DNA of 64,000 nucleotides from Vreelandella salicampi (lineage in GTDB: Bacteria; Pseudomonadota; Gammaproteobacteria; Pseudomonadales; Halomonadaceae): positions 1-64,000 of the forward strand of contig NZ_JACCDF010000005.1 of the NCBI RefSeq assembly GCF_013415105.1, given 5' to 3'. A model generated the notes under the pieces. The model had not been told where the DNA came from and did not search any database. It saw only the letters and a list, made by a program, of their open reading frames with translations. Within the stretch, counting starts at the first letter, position 1; the number at the start of each line of letters is the position of its first letter. Made by a program: the position numbers and the translations under genes. Positions 37,615-47,327 of the stretch are shown piece after piece.

Positions 37615-38088
37615 TTATCCGCCCTGTTGCTGTTGCTGTTGCTGTTGCTGCATCTGCTCCTGCATCTGTTGCATTTTCTCCTGCCGCTGAGCCATGGCTT
37701 CATCCAGCTGATCGCGTTGTTCCTGAGTGAACACGCCTTCGATCTTGGACTGCATGATGACGCTATCAGCGATTATCTCGGCCGTCAGGTCACCAAGACG
37801 CTCCGCGTTTGCGCGAATCGCCGCTTCATCGTAATCGGGCTGAACCTGTTCGCCGAGTTGCTGTTGCAGCTCTCGGGCTTCCTCTTCCTTGGCACTGTTT
37901 TCATCTTGCATCTGGGTCAAGAGGTTGCTCATCTCTTCTTTCTGGCCTTCATCCAGATCCACCATTTCGTCGAGTTGATTCACTTGATCATCGACACTGG
38001 GTGCACCACCACCCATTTGCTGGGCCATGGTGGGGACACTGAATGCCAGTGCTGCGACTGCCGGAACGAAAAGCTTGGCTACGTGCAT
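37615..38088 (-). CDS. Periplasmic Spy/CpxP-like helical protein with polyglutamine tail
   Basis: A secreted protein of 157 residues. A signal peptide (VAKLFVPAVAALAFSVPTMA) is followed by an all-helical region rich in E, Q and M; the segment DEGQKEEMSNLLTQMQDE and the later FTQEQRDQLDEAMAQRQEKM resemble the LTxxQ motifs of Spy/CpxP periplasmic stress chaperones. The C terminus is a run of glutamines and methionines. The ATG at 38088 has GGAG upstream. The similarity is in pattern and could also reflect a DUF4168-type protein; periplasmic location is firm. Confidence 0.65.
   Translation of the reverse strand: MHVAKLFVPAVAALAFSVPTMAQQMGGGAPSVDDQVNQLDEMVDLDEGQKEEMSNLLTQMQDENSAKEEEARELQQQLGEQVQPDYDEAAIRANAERLGDLTAEIIADSVIMQSKIEGVFTQEQRDQLDEAMAQRQEKMQQMQEQMQQQQQQQQQGG
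37622..37651 (-). repeat. CAACAG microsatellite in the Spy-like gene
   Basis: Alternating CAA and CAG codons, read on the minus strand, form a run of about nine glutamines just before the stop. The unit is in frame, so slippage changes tail length. Confidence 0.85.
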
Positions 38089-38250
38089 AAAGACTCCAAT
38101 TTCGTACAAATTTGTATTTCCTGCCCGACGAAATCCTGGCGGGTCCTTCGGTCCGACAATGCTGTTTTCAAAAAATTCGTCGTAACGGCAAATTGTTGAT
38201 TACCATTAGCGGGTCCTTGCCGCGCTATTCGCACTCATGGAGGCTTGAAC

Positions 38251-39426
38251 GTGCTCACGCGCCACCCGCTTGTCACCATCGTTATCGCCCAATTGTTCGG
38301 CACCTCGCTGTGGTTTAGCGTTAACGGCGTTGGCTTGGCGCTTCAGGGTGCAGTAGGCCTTACCGAAAGCGATTTAGGCCTGCTTACCATCGCCGTTCAG
38401 GCGGGGTTTATTACCGGCACGCTGTTGATTGCCACCACGGGCCTTGCCGACCGCGTTCGCGCCAGCCATCTGTTTGCGCTTTCCGCCGTGCTCGGCGCGC
38501 TGATCAACGCGGCGTTTATCATGGTGGCGGATAACGTCACGTTGGCCGCCGTTGCCCGCTTTGCGACAGGTCTTTGCTTGGCAGGGATTTACCCGCTGGG
38601 CATGAAGTTAGTCGTGAGCTGGACACCCAATCACGCCGGCGCGGCGCTCGGCTGGCTAGTGGGTATGCTCACGTTGGGCATCGCCTCGCCGCACCTGCTG
38701 CGCGGCTTAACGCTGAACTTGCCCTGGCAGTGGCCGCTGCTACTTGCCTCGTTGCTGGCGCTGATCGCCGCGCTGATGATTTATCTGCTAGGCGTTGGGC
38801 CACATCTGCCAGCCACCGCCAAAAGCGGGCGCCCCTGGGCGGGGCTGGCGGCGTTTAAACACAAAGAATTCCGGGCCGCCGCGCTGGGCTACTTCGGCCA
38901 CTGCTGGGAATTGTATGCGTTGTGGGCGCTGGTGCCGTTTTTGGTGGCACGGGAGCTTGAGCGCTTGGAAGCCGCTAACAGCGCTCAGCCGTGGCTAAGC
39001 TTTGCCACCATCGCCGTTGGTATGCCCGGCTGCGTTCTCGCCGGGCGCGCCAGCCGCCGTTACGGCAGCGCCCGCGTCGCGTTTGTCGCGCTAGCCACCT
39101 CGGGCGCTCTGTGTGTGTTCTACCCGCTGCTCGGCAGCACACCACCGCTTTTTCTGCTGGCATTACTCTTGATATGGGGCTTTAGCGTGATCGCAGACTC
39201 CGCACAGTTCTCCGCCCTAGCCTCGGCGACCGCACCCGCCGACCGCTTAGGTTCAGCGCTCGCCATGATGAACGCCATCGGCTTTACACTTACCATCCCT
39301 GCCATTGCGCTGGTGACCTCGCTCTGGGCCAACCAAGGGCTAGGGGTGATCTGGTGGTTACTCCCTGGGCCGGTGTTAGGCCTGATGGCGATGCGCAGCT
39401 TGTTGCGACCTGCGGGAAGGACCTGA
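38251..39426 (+). CDS. MFS transporter
   Basis: A 12-helix major facilitator permease of about 391 residues. The N-terminal LVTIVIAQLFGTSLWFSVNGVGLAL and the first-loop motif (GLADRVRASHLF) are MFS-like and resemble the NNP/YfcJ-type group. The helix 8-9 loop LAGRASRRYGSARVA is the equivalent in the second half. The substrate cannot be inferred. GTG 38251 follows GGAGG at good spacing; TTG 38245 is too close to it. Confidence 0.85.
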   Translation: MLTRHPLVTIVIAQLFGTSLWFSVNGVGLALQGAVGLTESDLGLLTIAVQAGFITGTLLIATTGLADRVRASHLFALSAVLGALINAAFIMVADNVTLAAVARFATGLCLAGIYPLGMKLVVSWTPNHAGAALGWLVGMLTLGIASPHLLRGLTLNLPWQWPLLLASLLALIAALMIYLLGVGPHLPATAKSGRPWAGLAAFKHKEFRAAALGYFGHCWELYALWALVPFLVARELERLEAANSAQPWLSFATIAVGMPGCVLAGRASRRYGSARVAFVALATSGALCVFYPLLGSTPPLFLLALLLIWGFSVIADSAQFSALASATAPADRLGSALAMMNAIGFTLTIPAIALVTSLWANQGLGVIWWLLPGPVLGLMAMRSLLRPAGRT

Positions 39427-39486
39427 CGCCCTCCCCCTTCGCGCGCTATACTTGGCGCCAATTTTGCAATCCTGATCAATGTATTC

Positions 39487-39510
39487 GATGCCTCGCGCTG
39501 GCGGGGCATC
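39487..39510 (+). promoter_or_regulatory. Stem-loop just upstream of valS
   Basis: GATGCCTCGC (39487-39496) pairs with GCGGGGCATC (39501-39510), one wobble, 4-base loop. It lies 18 bases before the valS ATG, with no T-run. A TATACT at 39451-39456 could be a -10 box, placing the hairpin in the valS 5' leader. Confidence 0.45.
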
Positions 39511-39528
39511 TCTGCTGTGAGCCATTCC

Positions 39529-42492
39529 ATGGAAAAGACCTACCAACCCGAACAGATCGAAACCCGCTGGTACGAACGCTGGGAAGCCGACAATCGCTTT
39601 GCGCCCTCCGGGCAGGGCACGCCCTTTTCGATCATGATTCCGCCGCCTAACGTCACCGGCAGCCTACACATGGGCCACGCCTTCCAAGACACCATCATGG
39701 ATACGCTGACGCGCTGGAAACGCATGCAGGGCAACAACACCCTGTGGCAAGTCGGTACCGACCACGCTGGTATCGCCACGCAAATGCTGGTGGAGCGCAA
39801 GGTCGCGGCGGAAGAAGGCAAAAGCCGCCATGACCTGGGGCGCGAAGCATTCATCGATAAGGTGTGGGAGTGGAAGGAAGAGTCAGGCGGCCATATTACC
39901 CGCCAGCTGCGCCGCATGGGCGCCAGCGTGGATTGGAGCCGCGAGCGTTTCACCATGGACAATGGCTTTTACAAAGCGGTGCAGGAAGTCTTTGTGCGCC
40001 TGTATGACGAAGGGTTGATCTACCGTGGTAAACGCCTGGTCAACTGGGACCCGAAGTTTGAGACCGCCATCTCCGACCTTGAAGTGGAAAACAAAGAAGT
40101 CGATGGCCATATGTGGCACTTCAAGTACCCGTTGGCGGGTGGGGAAAGCTACGAATACATCGAAAAAGATGCCGACGGTAATATCACCTTTCGCGAGAAT
40201 CGAGACTACATCTCCATCGCCACCACTCGCCCGGAAACCATGTTAGGCGACGGTGCCGTGGCGGTGAATCCTGCCGATGATCGCTATGCCGCATTGATCG
40301 GCAAGCTATGCGAAATCCCGGTGGGCCCCAAGGAACATAGGCGCCTGATTCCCATTATCGCCGATGAATATCCCGATCCCGACTTCGGCTCAGGCGCGGT
40401 CAAAATTACCGGTGCCCACGATTTCAACGATTATGAAGTGGCCAAGCGCAATGGCATCCCGCTTTATAACTTAATGGATCGTAAAGCGCACATGCGCAAC
40501 GATGGTCTCTCCTACGAGGAGAGTGCCGCCTTGGCGGCAAAGGCGGCTAAGGGAGAAGATATCGGTAACGTGGACGAGGTTAACCTTGTGCCTACCGAAC
40601 TACGGGGGCTGGATCGCCTCGACGCCCGCCGCCAGATCGTGGAGGTCGTCACCGCAGAAGGCTTAGCGGTGACGGCGGCTGACGCCGAGGGTAACGAGCA
40701 GCCTCTCGTCGAGCACAAAAAGCTGATGCAGCCTTTTGGGGATCGCTCCGGGGTCGTCATTGAGCCCTACCTCACCGACCAGTGGTTTGTGGCCGTGGAG
40801 ACGCTTGCCAAGCCCGCCATTGAGGCGGTCGAGAACGGCGATATCCAGTTCGTGCCCAAAAACTACGAAAACATGTACTTCGCCTGGATGCGCGACCTGC
40901 AGGACTGGTGTATTTCCCGCCAGCTGTGGTGGGGCCACCGCATTCCGGCTTGGTACGACGCCGAGGGGAATATCTACGTTGCCCGCAGCGAACAAGAGGC
41001 CCGCGAGAAAAATGGCCTGGCAGCGGACGTTACGCTGACCCAAGACGAAGACGTGCTGGACACCTGGTTCAGCTCGGGGCTGTGGACCTTCGGCACCCTT
41101 GGCTGGCCGGAACAAACGCCGGAGCTTGAGACCTTCCACCCTTCCAGCGTGCTGGTCACCGGTTTTGACATCATCTTTTTCTGGGTCGCCCGGATGATCA
41201 TGATGACGCTCAAGTTCACCGGCGAGGTGCCGTTCAAGCAGGTTTACGTTCATGGCCTGGTGCGCGACGGCCAGGGTCAGAAGATGTCCAAATCCAAGGG
41301 CAACGTGCTCGACCCCATCGATCTCATCGACGGCATCGAACTGGATACCCTGATCGAAAAGCGCACCGGCAATATGATGCAGCCGCAGAAAGCCAAAGCG
41401 ATTGCCAAGGCGACCCGCGACGACTTTAAGGACGGCATCGAGCCTCACGGCACCGACGCGCTGCGCTTTACGTTCCTCTCCCAGGCCACCACCGGGCGCG
41501 ATATCAAGTTCGATATGAGCCGCCTGGATGGCTACCGCAACTTCTGCAACAAGTTGTGGAACGCCTCGCGCTACGTGCTGATGAACGCTGACGGCGAGGA
41601 CTGCGGTGTCAACGGAGAACAAGTCGAGCTCTCTCTGGCCGACCGTTGGATTATCTCCCAGCTACAGAAAACCGAAGCCCAAGTCACCAAGGCGATGGAC
41701 GAGTACCGCTTCGACCACGCCTCCCAGGCGCTGTATGAGTTTATCTGGAACGAATACTGTGACTGGTATTTGGAGCTTTCCAAGCCGGTTTTATGGGATG
41801 AAAATGCCAGTGCCGCATCTAAGAGAGGCACACGCCGCACCCTAGTGCGCGTGCTGGAAGCGATTCTGCGCCTTGCCCACCCGATGATGCCGTTTATCTC
41901 CGAAGAGATTTGGCAACGCATCGCGCCGCTGGCTGGCACTCACGCTGGTGACAACGACTCGGTCATGGTGCAACCGTGGCCGGAGGCCGACCAGAGCAAA
42001 GTCGACGAGCAGACCACGCGCGATATCGAATGGCTCAAAGGCGTGATTATCGCGGTGCGTAACATCCGCGCCGAGATGAACATCGCCCCCGGCAAGCCGT
42101 TGGACGTACTGCTCACCAAAGGCAAGCCGGAAGACGCCGAGCGCTTGGAGAAAAACCGCCTGTTCCTTGCCAAGTTAGCGAAGCTTGAAAGCGTCACCTG
42201 GCTTGAAAACCCAGATGATGCCCCGCTCTCGGCAACGCAACTGGTAGGCGATATGGAAGTGCTGGTACCGATGGCGGACCTGATCGACAAGGACACCGAG
42301 CTTGCACGCCTGAACAAAGAGATCGAAAAGCAGGATAAGCTGATCGGCGGCATCGAGAAGAAACTCGGCAACGAAGGCTTTATCGCCAAAGCCCCGGAAG
42401 CCGTGGTGGAAAAAGAACGCGGCAAGCTGGCCGAATTCCAAGCCGCCAAAAAGCTCTTGGAAGAGCAGCGAGCGAAGATTGAGGCGCTTTAA
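39529..42492 (+). CDS. valS: Valyl-tRNA synthetase
   Basis: A class I aminoacyl-tRNA synthetase that charges tRNA-Val. The HIGH motif is HMGH in [14 protein letters not shown] and KMSKS is in [14 protein letters not shown]. An editing (CP1) domain lies between ([33 protein letters not shown]). The anticodon-binding domain and a C-terminal coiled coil (about residues 915-987) complete the protein. The ATG at 39529 gives [11 protein letters not shown], matching the family start; GTG 39517 is an alternative. Length 987 residues. Confidence 0.97.
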   Translation: MEKTYQPEQIETRWYERWEADNRFAPSGQGTPFSIMIPPPNVTGSLHMGHAFQDTIMDTLTRWKRMQGNNTLWQVGTDHAGIATQMLVERKVAAEEGKSRHDLGREAFIDKVWEWKEESGGHITRQLRRMGASVDWSRERFTMDNGFYKAVQEVFVRLYDEGLIYRGKRLVNWDPKFETAISDLEVENKEVDGHMWHFKYPLAGGESYEYIEKDADGNITFRENRDYISIATTRPETMLGDGAVAVNPADDRYAALIGKLCEIPVGPKEHRRLIPIIADEYPDPDFGSGAVKITGAHDFNDYEVAKRNGIPLYNLMDRKAHMRNDGLSYEESAALAAKAAKGEDIGNVDEVNLVPTELRGLDRLDARRQIVEVVTAEGLAVTAADAEGNEQPLVEHKKLMQPFGDRSGVVIEPYLTDQWFVAVETLAKPAIEAVENGDIQFVPKNYENMYFAWMRDLQDWCISRQLWWGHRIPAWYDAEGNIYVARSEQEAREKNGLAADVTLTQDEDVLDTWFSSGLWTFGTLGWPEQTPELETFHPSSVLVTGFDIIFFWVARMIMMTLKFTGEVPFKQVYVHGLVRDGQGQKMSKSKGNVLDPIDLIDGIELDTLIEKRTGNMMQPQKAKAIAKATRDDFKDGIEPHGTDALRFTFLSQATTGRDIKFDMSRLDGYRNFCNKLWNASRYVLMNADGEDCGVNGEQVELSLADRWIISQLQKTEAQVTKAMDEYRFDHASQALYEFIWNEYCDWYLELSKPVLWDENASAASKRGTRRTLVRVLEAILRLAHPMMPFISEEIWQRIAPLAGTHAGDNDSVMVQPWPEADQSKVDEQTTRDIEWLKGVIIAVRNIRAEMNIAPGKPLDVLLTKGKPEDAERLEKNRLFLAKLAKLESVTWLENPDDAPLSATQLVGDMEVLVPMADLIDKDTELARLNKEIEKQDKLIGGIEKKLGNEGFIAKAPEAVVEKERGKLAEFQAAKKLLEEQRAKIEAL

Positions 42493-42514
42493 CCTCACCG
42501 TTTATCTTTACCTA

Positions 42515-42540
42515 AACGCCCGCTTATGCGGGCGTTTTGC
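42515..42540 (+). terminator. Intrinsic terminator of valS
   Basis: AACGCCCGC (42515-42523) pairs with GCGGGCGTT (42528-42536) around TTAT, followed by TTTGC. Confidence 0.85.
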
Positions 42541-42651
42541 GTTGCCACCGGCGTTAACTGCTGGCTTCACTTTTCTTGTACAAAACGTGTAAGGTTTGAC
42601 GCATTGTTGCTACTTACTGGCACCACTTCTGTGCAAGGATAAGGATTCACC

Positions 42652-43686
42652 ATGCCGACACCTGCCGAGCAACGTTTGACAACGCTTGAGACCGAACTCC
42701 GGCGGGAGAATATTACGTACCGCGAGCTTTCGCCGATGGCGGACACCGGGCTCGCCCACGACCACGTGTGGATGCATCGCGAAGGCGATGATTGGGTGGC
42801 GCGGTTGCCAAAGCAGAGCCAGATGAATCTTTGCCCAGCGGATAATCTCGCCTACGAGGCCGCGTGTTACGAGCGCGCCAGCCAGGGCGGGCACGTGCCG
42901 CGGCTGCATGGCCTGTTGCCCGTGAGCGACGCTCTACCCCGTGGCGGGTTGCTGGTCGATGCCATTGAAGGTCGGCTGGCCCAGCTGCCGGAGGATTTGC
43001 CACGCATCGCTGAAACCTTGTCCAGCCTGCACCGGCTAGCGCTGCCAAATCAGCCCGCTCCGCTTTTCGCCCCAAGTAACCCATGGCAGGCCATGCGCGA
43101 GGAAGTCAGCAGCCAAGCGCAGTGGTTGGAAAAAGCGGATTTAAGCGCAGCGGTGGTGACACGGATTCGCGCCGAACTCGATGCCCTACCTACCACGCTA
43201 CCGGATGCCGAGCGCTGCCTGATCAGCTTTGATACCCACCCCGGTAACTTCTTAATCACCGAGGATGGCCGCGCAGTGCTGGTGGATTTAGAGAAGTGCC
43301 GCTACGGCTTGCCAGGCATTGACCTGGCCCATACCTCGCTTTATACCTCCACCACTTGGGACGTTAATAGCCAAGCGGTGCTCACCCTTGAAGACGTGGT
43401 CGCCTTTTATCAGCGCTGGCAGGCCTGCATGGGCAAATCTCCCAGCGCGGAAACCTTAGTGGCTTGCCGCCGCGCTACTTGGCTGTGGTCACTGACTTGG
43501 TGCGCCAAGTGGCGTGCCCAGCACTTGCACGCTCAGGATGCCGAACGCCGGGGCGAAGACTGGTCGGCAGAGCTCACCGATGCTGCCGTGATTGCCCATG
43601 TACGCGACCGGGTCGAACACTATTTGTCGCCACCTATTATTGAGCATGTTCAAAATGAACTTCAGCGTTTAAAAACGGCTCTGTAA
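42652..43686 (+). CDS. Phosphotransferase of the aminoglycoside/choline/thiamine kinase fold
   Basis: A 344-residue protein kinase-like small-molecule kinase. The catalytic loop appears as ISFDTHPGNFLI (the D-x-x-x-x-N pattern), followed by VLVDLEKCRYGLPGIDLAHTS, which holds the Mg-binding aspartate. The N-terminal lobe has WVARLPKQS with a candidate ATP lysine. The substrate is unknown; choline, thiamine or a sugar are possible. It lies 24 bases before a YnjB-like binding-protein gene, so it may phosphorylate what the importer brings in. The ATG follows AAGGA. Confidence 0.75.
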   Translation: MPTPAEQRLTTLETELRRENITYRELSPMADTGLAHDHVWMHREGDDWVARLPKQSQMNLCPADNLAYEAACYERASQGGHVPRLHGLLPVSDALPRGGLLVDAIEGRLAQLPEDLPRIAETLSSLHRLALPNQPAPLFAPSNPWQAMREEVSSQAQWLEKADLSAAVVTRIRAELDALPTTLPDAERCLISFDTHPGNFLITEDGRAVLVDLEKCRYGLPGIDLAHTSLYTSTTWDVNSQAVLTLEDVVAFYQRWQACMGKSPSAETLVACRRATWLWSLTWCAKWRAQHLHAQDAERRGEDWSAELTDAAVIAHVRDRVEHYLSPPIIEHVQNELQRLKTAL

Positions 43687-43710
43687 CTCACTGATTTCAT
43701 GAGGTATGCG

Positions 43711-44928
43711 ATGAAACCGTATTTAACCTTAGCGGCCACTATGGCTACCACCCTGCTTGCTCTAGCGCTGCCTGCGGCGGCTAGCCCCGAACCAAGCGAC
43801 TGGCAGGCCGTTCTGGATGAAGCCGAAGGCCAAACCGTTTACTGGAACGCTTGGGGCGGCGATACGCGTACCAATCGTTATATCGCGTGGGTCGCGGATG
43901 AAATGCAGCGCCGCGTTGGGGTCGAGGTGCGCCACGTTAAGCTCGACGACACCGGCAGCGCCGTCTCCCGTGTGCTGGCAGAAAAGCAGGCAGGCAATGA
44001 CAATGAAGGAAGCGTCGATCTCATCTGGATCAACGGCGAGAACTTTGCCGCCATGCGCGAACGCGACCTGCTGTTTGGGCCCTTTGCCGAATCCTTACCC
44101 AATTTCGCCCTTACTTACCCCGACGACAACCCGGAAGTGGTGACCGATTTCACGCTACCCACCGACGGCTATGAGTCGCCCTGGGGCAAAGCGCAGATCA
44201 CTTTCTACTACGATAGCGCCTACACCCAAAACCCGCCGCGCAGCATGGACGCGCTCCTCGACTGGGCCGAGGAAAACCCGGGGGAGTTCACCTACCCACG
44301 TATTCCCGATTTCACCGGCAGCACCTTTCTCAAGCAGGCGCTGATTGAACTTAGCGAGGAAGACGACGCGCTCTATCAGCCAGTATCGGAAAGCGACTTT
44401 GATGCCGTCACTAAGCCGCTTTGGACCTATTTGGATGCGCTGCACCCGCACCTGTGGCGGAGCGGTCGTAGCTTCCCCGATTCAGGCCCCGCCCTTCGCA
44501 CGTTGATGAGCGATGGCGAACTGAGCCTGGCGTTTTCCTTTTACCCCTCGGAAGCGGCCGTGGCCGTGCGCGAATACCAGCTACCCGAGAGTGTGCGCAG
44601 CTACGTGCTTGAAGGCGGCACGCTTGGTAACGTGCATTTTGTGGCTATCCCGTATAACTCGCCGCATAAAGCGGGCGCAATGGCGCTGGCCAACTTTCTG
44701 CTGTCGCCTGAGGCCCAAGCGCAAAAACAGTCGCTCGATATGTGGGGGGATCGCACCGTGTTAGACGTCAACCGCCTGGACGAAGAAGACAAGGCGCGCT
44801 TTGAACAAGGCGATACGCATCCCGCCGAATTGCCTGCCGATGCACTTTCGCAAACGCTGCCCGAGCCACACCCGAGCTGGATGACCGCGCTACAGGATGC
44901 TTGGCGTGAGCGTTACGGAACCCGTTAA
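43711..44928 (+). CDS. ABC importer substrate-binding protein, YnjB-like
   Basis: A periplasmic binding protein of about 405 residues with an N-terminal signal peptide (LALALPAAASP). The first mature segment QTVYWNAWGGDTRTNRYIAWV is characteristic of the E. coli YnjB group; GSVDLIWINGENFAAMRERDLLFGP and ESPWGKAQITFYYDS continue the match. The ligand is not known. ATG 43711 is preferred (GAGGT upstream). Three bases separate its stop from the permease gene. It is part of a compact plus-strand cluster that runs to 51.2 kb. Confidence 0.85.
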   Translation: MKPYLTLAATMATTLLALALPAAASPEPSDWQAVLDEAEGQTVYWNAWGGDTRTNRYIAWVADEMQRRVGVEVRHVKLDDTGSAVSRVLAEKQAGNDNEGSVDLIWINGENFAAMRERDLLFGPFAESLPNFALTYPDDNPEVVTDFTLPTDGYESPWGKAQITFYYDSAYTQNPPRSMDALLDWAEENPGEFTYPRIPDFTGSTFLKQALIELSEEDDALYQPVSESDFDAVTKPLWTYLDALHPHLWRSGRSFPDSGPALRTLMSDGELSLAFSFYPSEAAVAVREYQLPESVRSYVLEGGTLGNVHFVAIPYNSPHKAGAMALANFLLSPEAQAQKQSLDMWGDRTVLDVNRLDEEDKARFEQGDTHPAELPADALSQTLPEPHPSWMTALQDAWRERYGTR

Positions 44929-44931
44929 ACC

Positions 44932-46611
44932 GTGCTGAGGCTCGCCCCCTGGCTGTTAATTGCGGTATTGGTGGTGCCGGTTGGGGCAGGGCTTGCCACC
45001 CTGGTGATGCCGGCGTTTGGCGTGCACCCGGGGTTGGGTGCCACCACCTTCACACTAGCGCCCTGGCAAGCGCTACTGGCTTGGCCGGGAATAGCGCAAT
45101 CAGCGTTACTCAGCCTTTCTACGGGGCTTATTGCGCCATTGATTGCCCTCACTGTTGTCATCCTTTTCTTGGCAGCGAATCAAGGCACCCGGCTTGATCG
45201 CGCCCTGCATCGGTTGGTCTCGCCCTTGCTGGCGATCCCTCATGCAGCGGTCGCTTTTGGATTAGCCTTTTTGATTGCCCCTTCGGGACTCTTGGCGCGG
45301 ATTATCTCGCCGGGCGTCACCGGCTGGGAGCGCCCACCCGACTGGCTGATCGTCAACGACCCCTGGGGCGTGGCGCTTATCGCCGGTTTAGTGCTCAAAG
45401 AGGTGCCTTTTCTTCTGCTGATGAGCCTCGCCGTGCTCCCGCAGCTGTCGCCCGAGCGGCGAATCGAGCTTGCCCGTTCGCTAGGTTATACCCCATCTCT
45501 GGCCTGGTTGAAGACGGTGCTCCCTGCGCTTTACCCGCTGATTCGTCTACCGATATATGCGGTTATCGCCTACTCAAGCTCAGTGGTGGACATGGCCCTC
45601 ATTCTCGGCCCTACGCGCCCGCCCACCTTGAGCGTAGCGGTGCTTTCCTGGTTCAATGACCCGGATTTCTCGCGCCGCCTAATGGCCTCGGCAGGGGCGC
45701 TCTTACAACTGGGTGTTACTCTTAGTGCGCTTATCCTATGGTGGCTGGGTGAGCAGCTGGTAAAGCCTTTCGGCAAGCGCTGGTTACTCAACGGCCAGCG
45801 AACGCAAGGCCGCCGTGTGTGGGCAGCGGCTGGGCGCGTGGGCCTGACGCTCACAACCGTTACCGCGCTTTTGGCCATGGTGGGGCTGGGGCTTTTTTCC
45901 CTCGCTGGCTATTGGCACTTTCCCGATGCGCTGCCGGCCAGTTTCACGTTGGAACACTGGCAACGCGCATTTTCCAGCCTGACACTGCCACTCACGAATA
46001 CGCTGGTGATTGGCGTCGCCGCCACCCTCATTGCCCTCGTGCTGGTGGTCGCATGTCTTGAAAACGAGGTGCAGCGTCAACTTCACCCCAAACACGCCCT
46101 CTGGCTTTTGTACCTGCCGCTACTTGTGCCGCAGGTCGCCTTTTTGTTTGGGGTGGTGGTCGCCGCCGAAAGCTTGGGGTTGCGCCCACAGCGCTCGCTG
46201 GTCATCGCGGCACATCTGCTGTTTGTCGTGCCTTACCTCTATCTTTCTCTGGCGGAAGCCTATCGACGGCTTGACCCACACTGGATGCAAGTAGCGCACT
46301 CGTTGGGCGCATCTAAGTGGCGCGCGTTCTGGCGGGTGCGCGTACCGCTTTTGTTGGCACCGCTACTCACGGCGTGCGCCGTCGGGCTTTCGGTTAGCAT
46401 TAGCCAGTATCTTCCTACACTGCTGCTCGGCGCCGGACGCGTGCCGACGGTCACCACCGAGGCGGTAGCGCTGGCGAGCGGGGGGAATCGCCGTCTGATC
46501 GGGGTGTGGGCGCTACTTCAAGCGCTACTGCCGTTTATCGGTTTTGCCCTGGCACTGCTCATACCGCGGCTGCTCCGGGCGAAACGCAACCCTCGACGAG
46601 GCGTCTCATGA
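44932..46611 (+). CDS. ABC importer permease with two fused halves, YnjC-like
   Basis: An inner-membrane permease of 559 residues with about 12 hydrophobic helices. It contains two binding-protein-dependent transport domains in tandem, each with an EAA-like loop: SLGYTPSLAWLKTVLPALYP (about residues 180-200) and SLGASKWRAFWRVRVPLLLAP (about 460-480). It starts at GTG 44932 and ends in an ATGA overlap with the glycosyltransferase. In E. coli ynjC is followed by the ATPase gene ynjD; no ATPase gene is found here or anywhere else in the window. Confidence 0.87.
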   Translation: MLRLAPWLLIAVLVVPVGAGLATLVMPAFGVHPGLGATTFTLAPWQALLAWPGIAQSALLSLSTGLIAPLIALTVVILFLAANQGTRLDRALHRLVSPLLAIPHAAVAFGLAFLIAPSGLLARIISPGVTGWERPPDWLIVNDPWGVALIAGLVLKEVPFLLLMSLAVLPQLSPERRIELARSLGYTPSLAWLKTVLPALYPLIRLPIYAVIAYSSSVVDMALILGPTRPPTLSVAVLSWFNDPDFSRRLMASAGALLQLGVTLSALILWWLGEQLVKPFGKRWLLNGQRTQGRRVWAAAGRVGLTLTTVTALLAMVGLGLFSLAGYWHFPDALPASFTLEHWQRAFSSLTLPLTNTLVIGVAATLIALVLVVACLENEVQRQLHPKHALWLLYLPLLVPQVAFLFGVVVAAESLGLRPQRSLVIAAHLLFVVPYLYLSLAEAYRRLDPHWMQVAHSLGASKWRAFWRVRVPLLLAPLLTACAVGLSVSISQYLPTLLLGAGRVPTVTTEAVALASGGNRRLIGVWALLQALLPFIGFALALLIPRLLRAKRNPRRGVS

Positions 46612-47327
46612 GCGCTTTTCCTCTTGAGCAAGAACATAGGCCCCCTGGCACGCCGTTAAGCATCATTATCCCCGTACTTAACGAGGCCGACGCGCTGCCG
46701 ATCCTACTCGCGGCCCTTCAGCCCCTGCGCGCCCAGGGGGCGGAAGTGATCGTGGTGGATGGCGAAAGCCAAGACGGCACCCCAAAGCTTGCGAGACCGT
46801 TGGCGGATCGCGTACTGATAAGCCCGCCGGGTCGCGCGCGGCAGATGAACCTTGGTGCCGCGCAAGCCCGCGCCGATGCGCTAGTGTTTCTCCATGCCGA
46901 TACGCGCTTACCGCCCAACGCACTGACGCTGATCACGCAGGCACTGGCAACGCGACTCTGGGGGCGGTTTGATATTCACTTGGACGGCAGGAGTCACTGG
47001 CTACCGGTCATTAGCGCGATGATGAATCTGCGCTCGCACCTTTCTGGCATCGCCACCGGCGATCAAGCCCTGTTTATACGCCGCGACGCTTTCGATGCTG
47101 TAGGCGGTTTCCCCGAGCAACCGTTGATGGAGGACATCGAAATCACGAAACGGCTCAAGCGCCTTAGCCGCCCTACCTGCCTGCGCGCCAAAGTCGTCAG
47201 CTCTGGCAGGCGCTGGGATCAGTACGGCGCTTGGCGCACGATGGTATTGATGTGGCGGCTGCGCTATCGCTACTGGCGCGGGGCTAGCGCTAAAGATCTC
47301 GCGAAGGAGTATCGCCATGTGCGCTAA
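46608..47327 (+). CDS. TIGR04283 family glycosyltransferase
   Basis: A GT-2 fold enzyme of 239 residues. SIIIPVLNEADALPILLAAL is the N-terminal nucleotide-binding strand, VIVVDGESQDGT and FLHADTRLPPNA carry the DxD-like acidic residues, and GIATGDQALFIRRDAFDAVGGFPEQPLMEDIEITKRL is the acceptor-side block typical of this group. The family was first described beside radical-SAM/selenodomain genes and is now usually named for arsenosugar loci. No arsS- or arsM-like gene lies nearby. It starts in a four-base overlap with the permease. Confidence 0.88.
   Translation: MSAFPLEQEHRPPGTPLSIIIPVLNEADALPILLAALQPLRAQGAEVIVVDGESQDGTPKLARPLADRVLISPPGRARQMNLGAAQARADALVFLHADTRLPPNALTLITQALATRLWGRFDIHLDGRSHWLPVISAMMNLRSHLSGIATGDQALFIRRDAFDAVGGFPEQPLMEDIEITKRLKRLSRPTCLRAKVVSSGRRWDQYGAWRTMVLMWRLRYRYWRGASAKDLAKEYRHVR

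Noticed and set aside
39427..39528. T-box riboswitch before valS
   Set aside because: Only a simple 10-bp hairpin is present; there is no T-box sequence or specifier loop, and the leader is too short.
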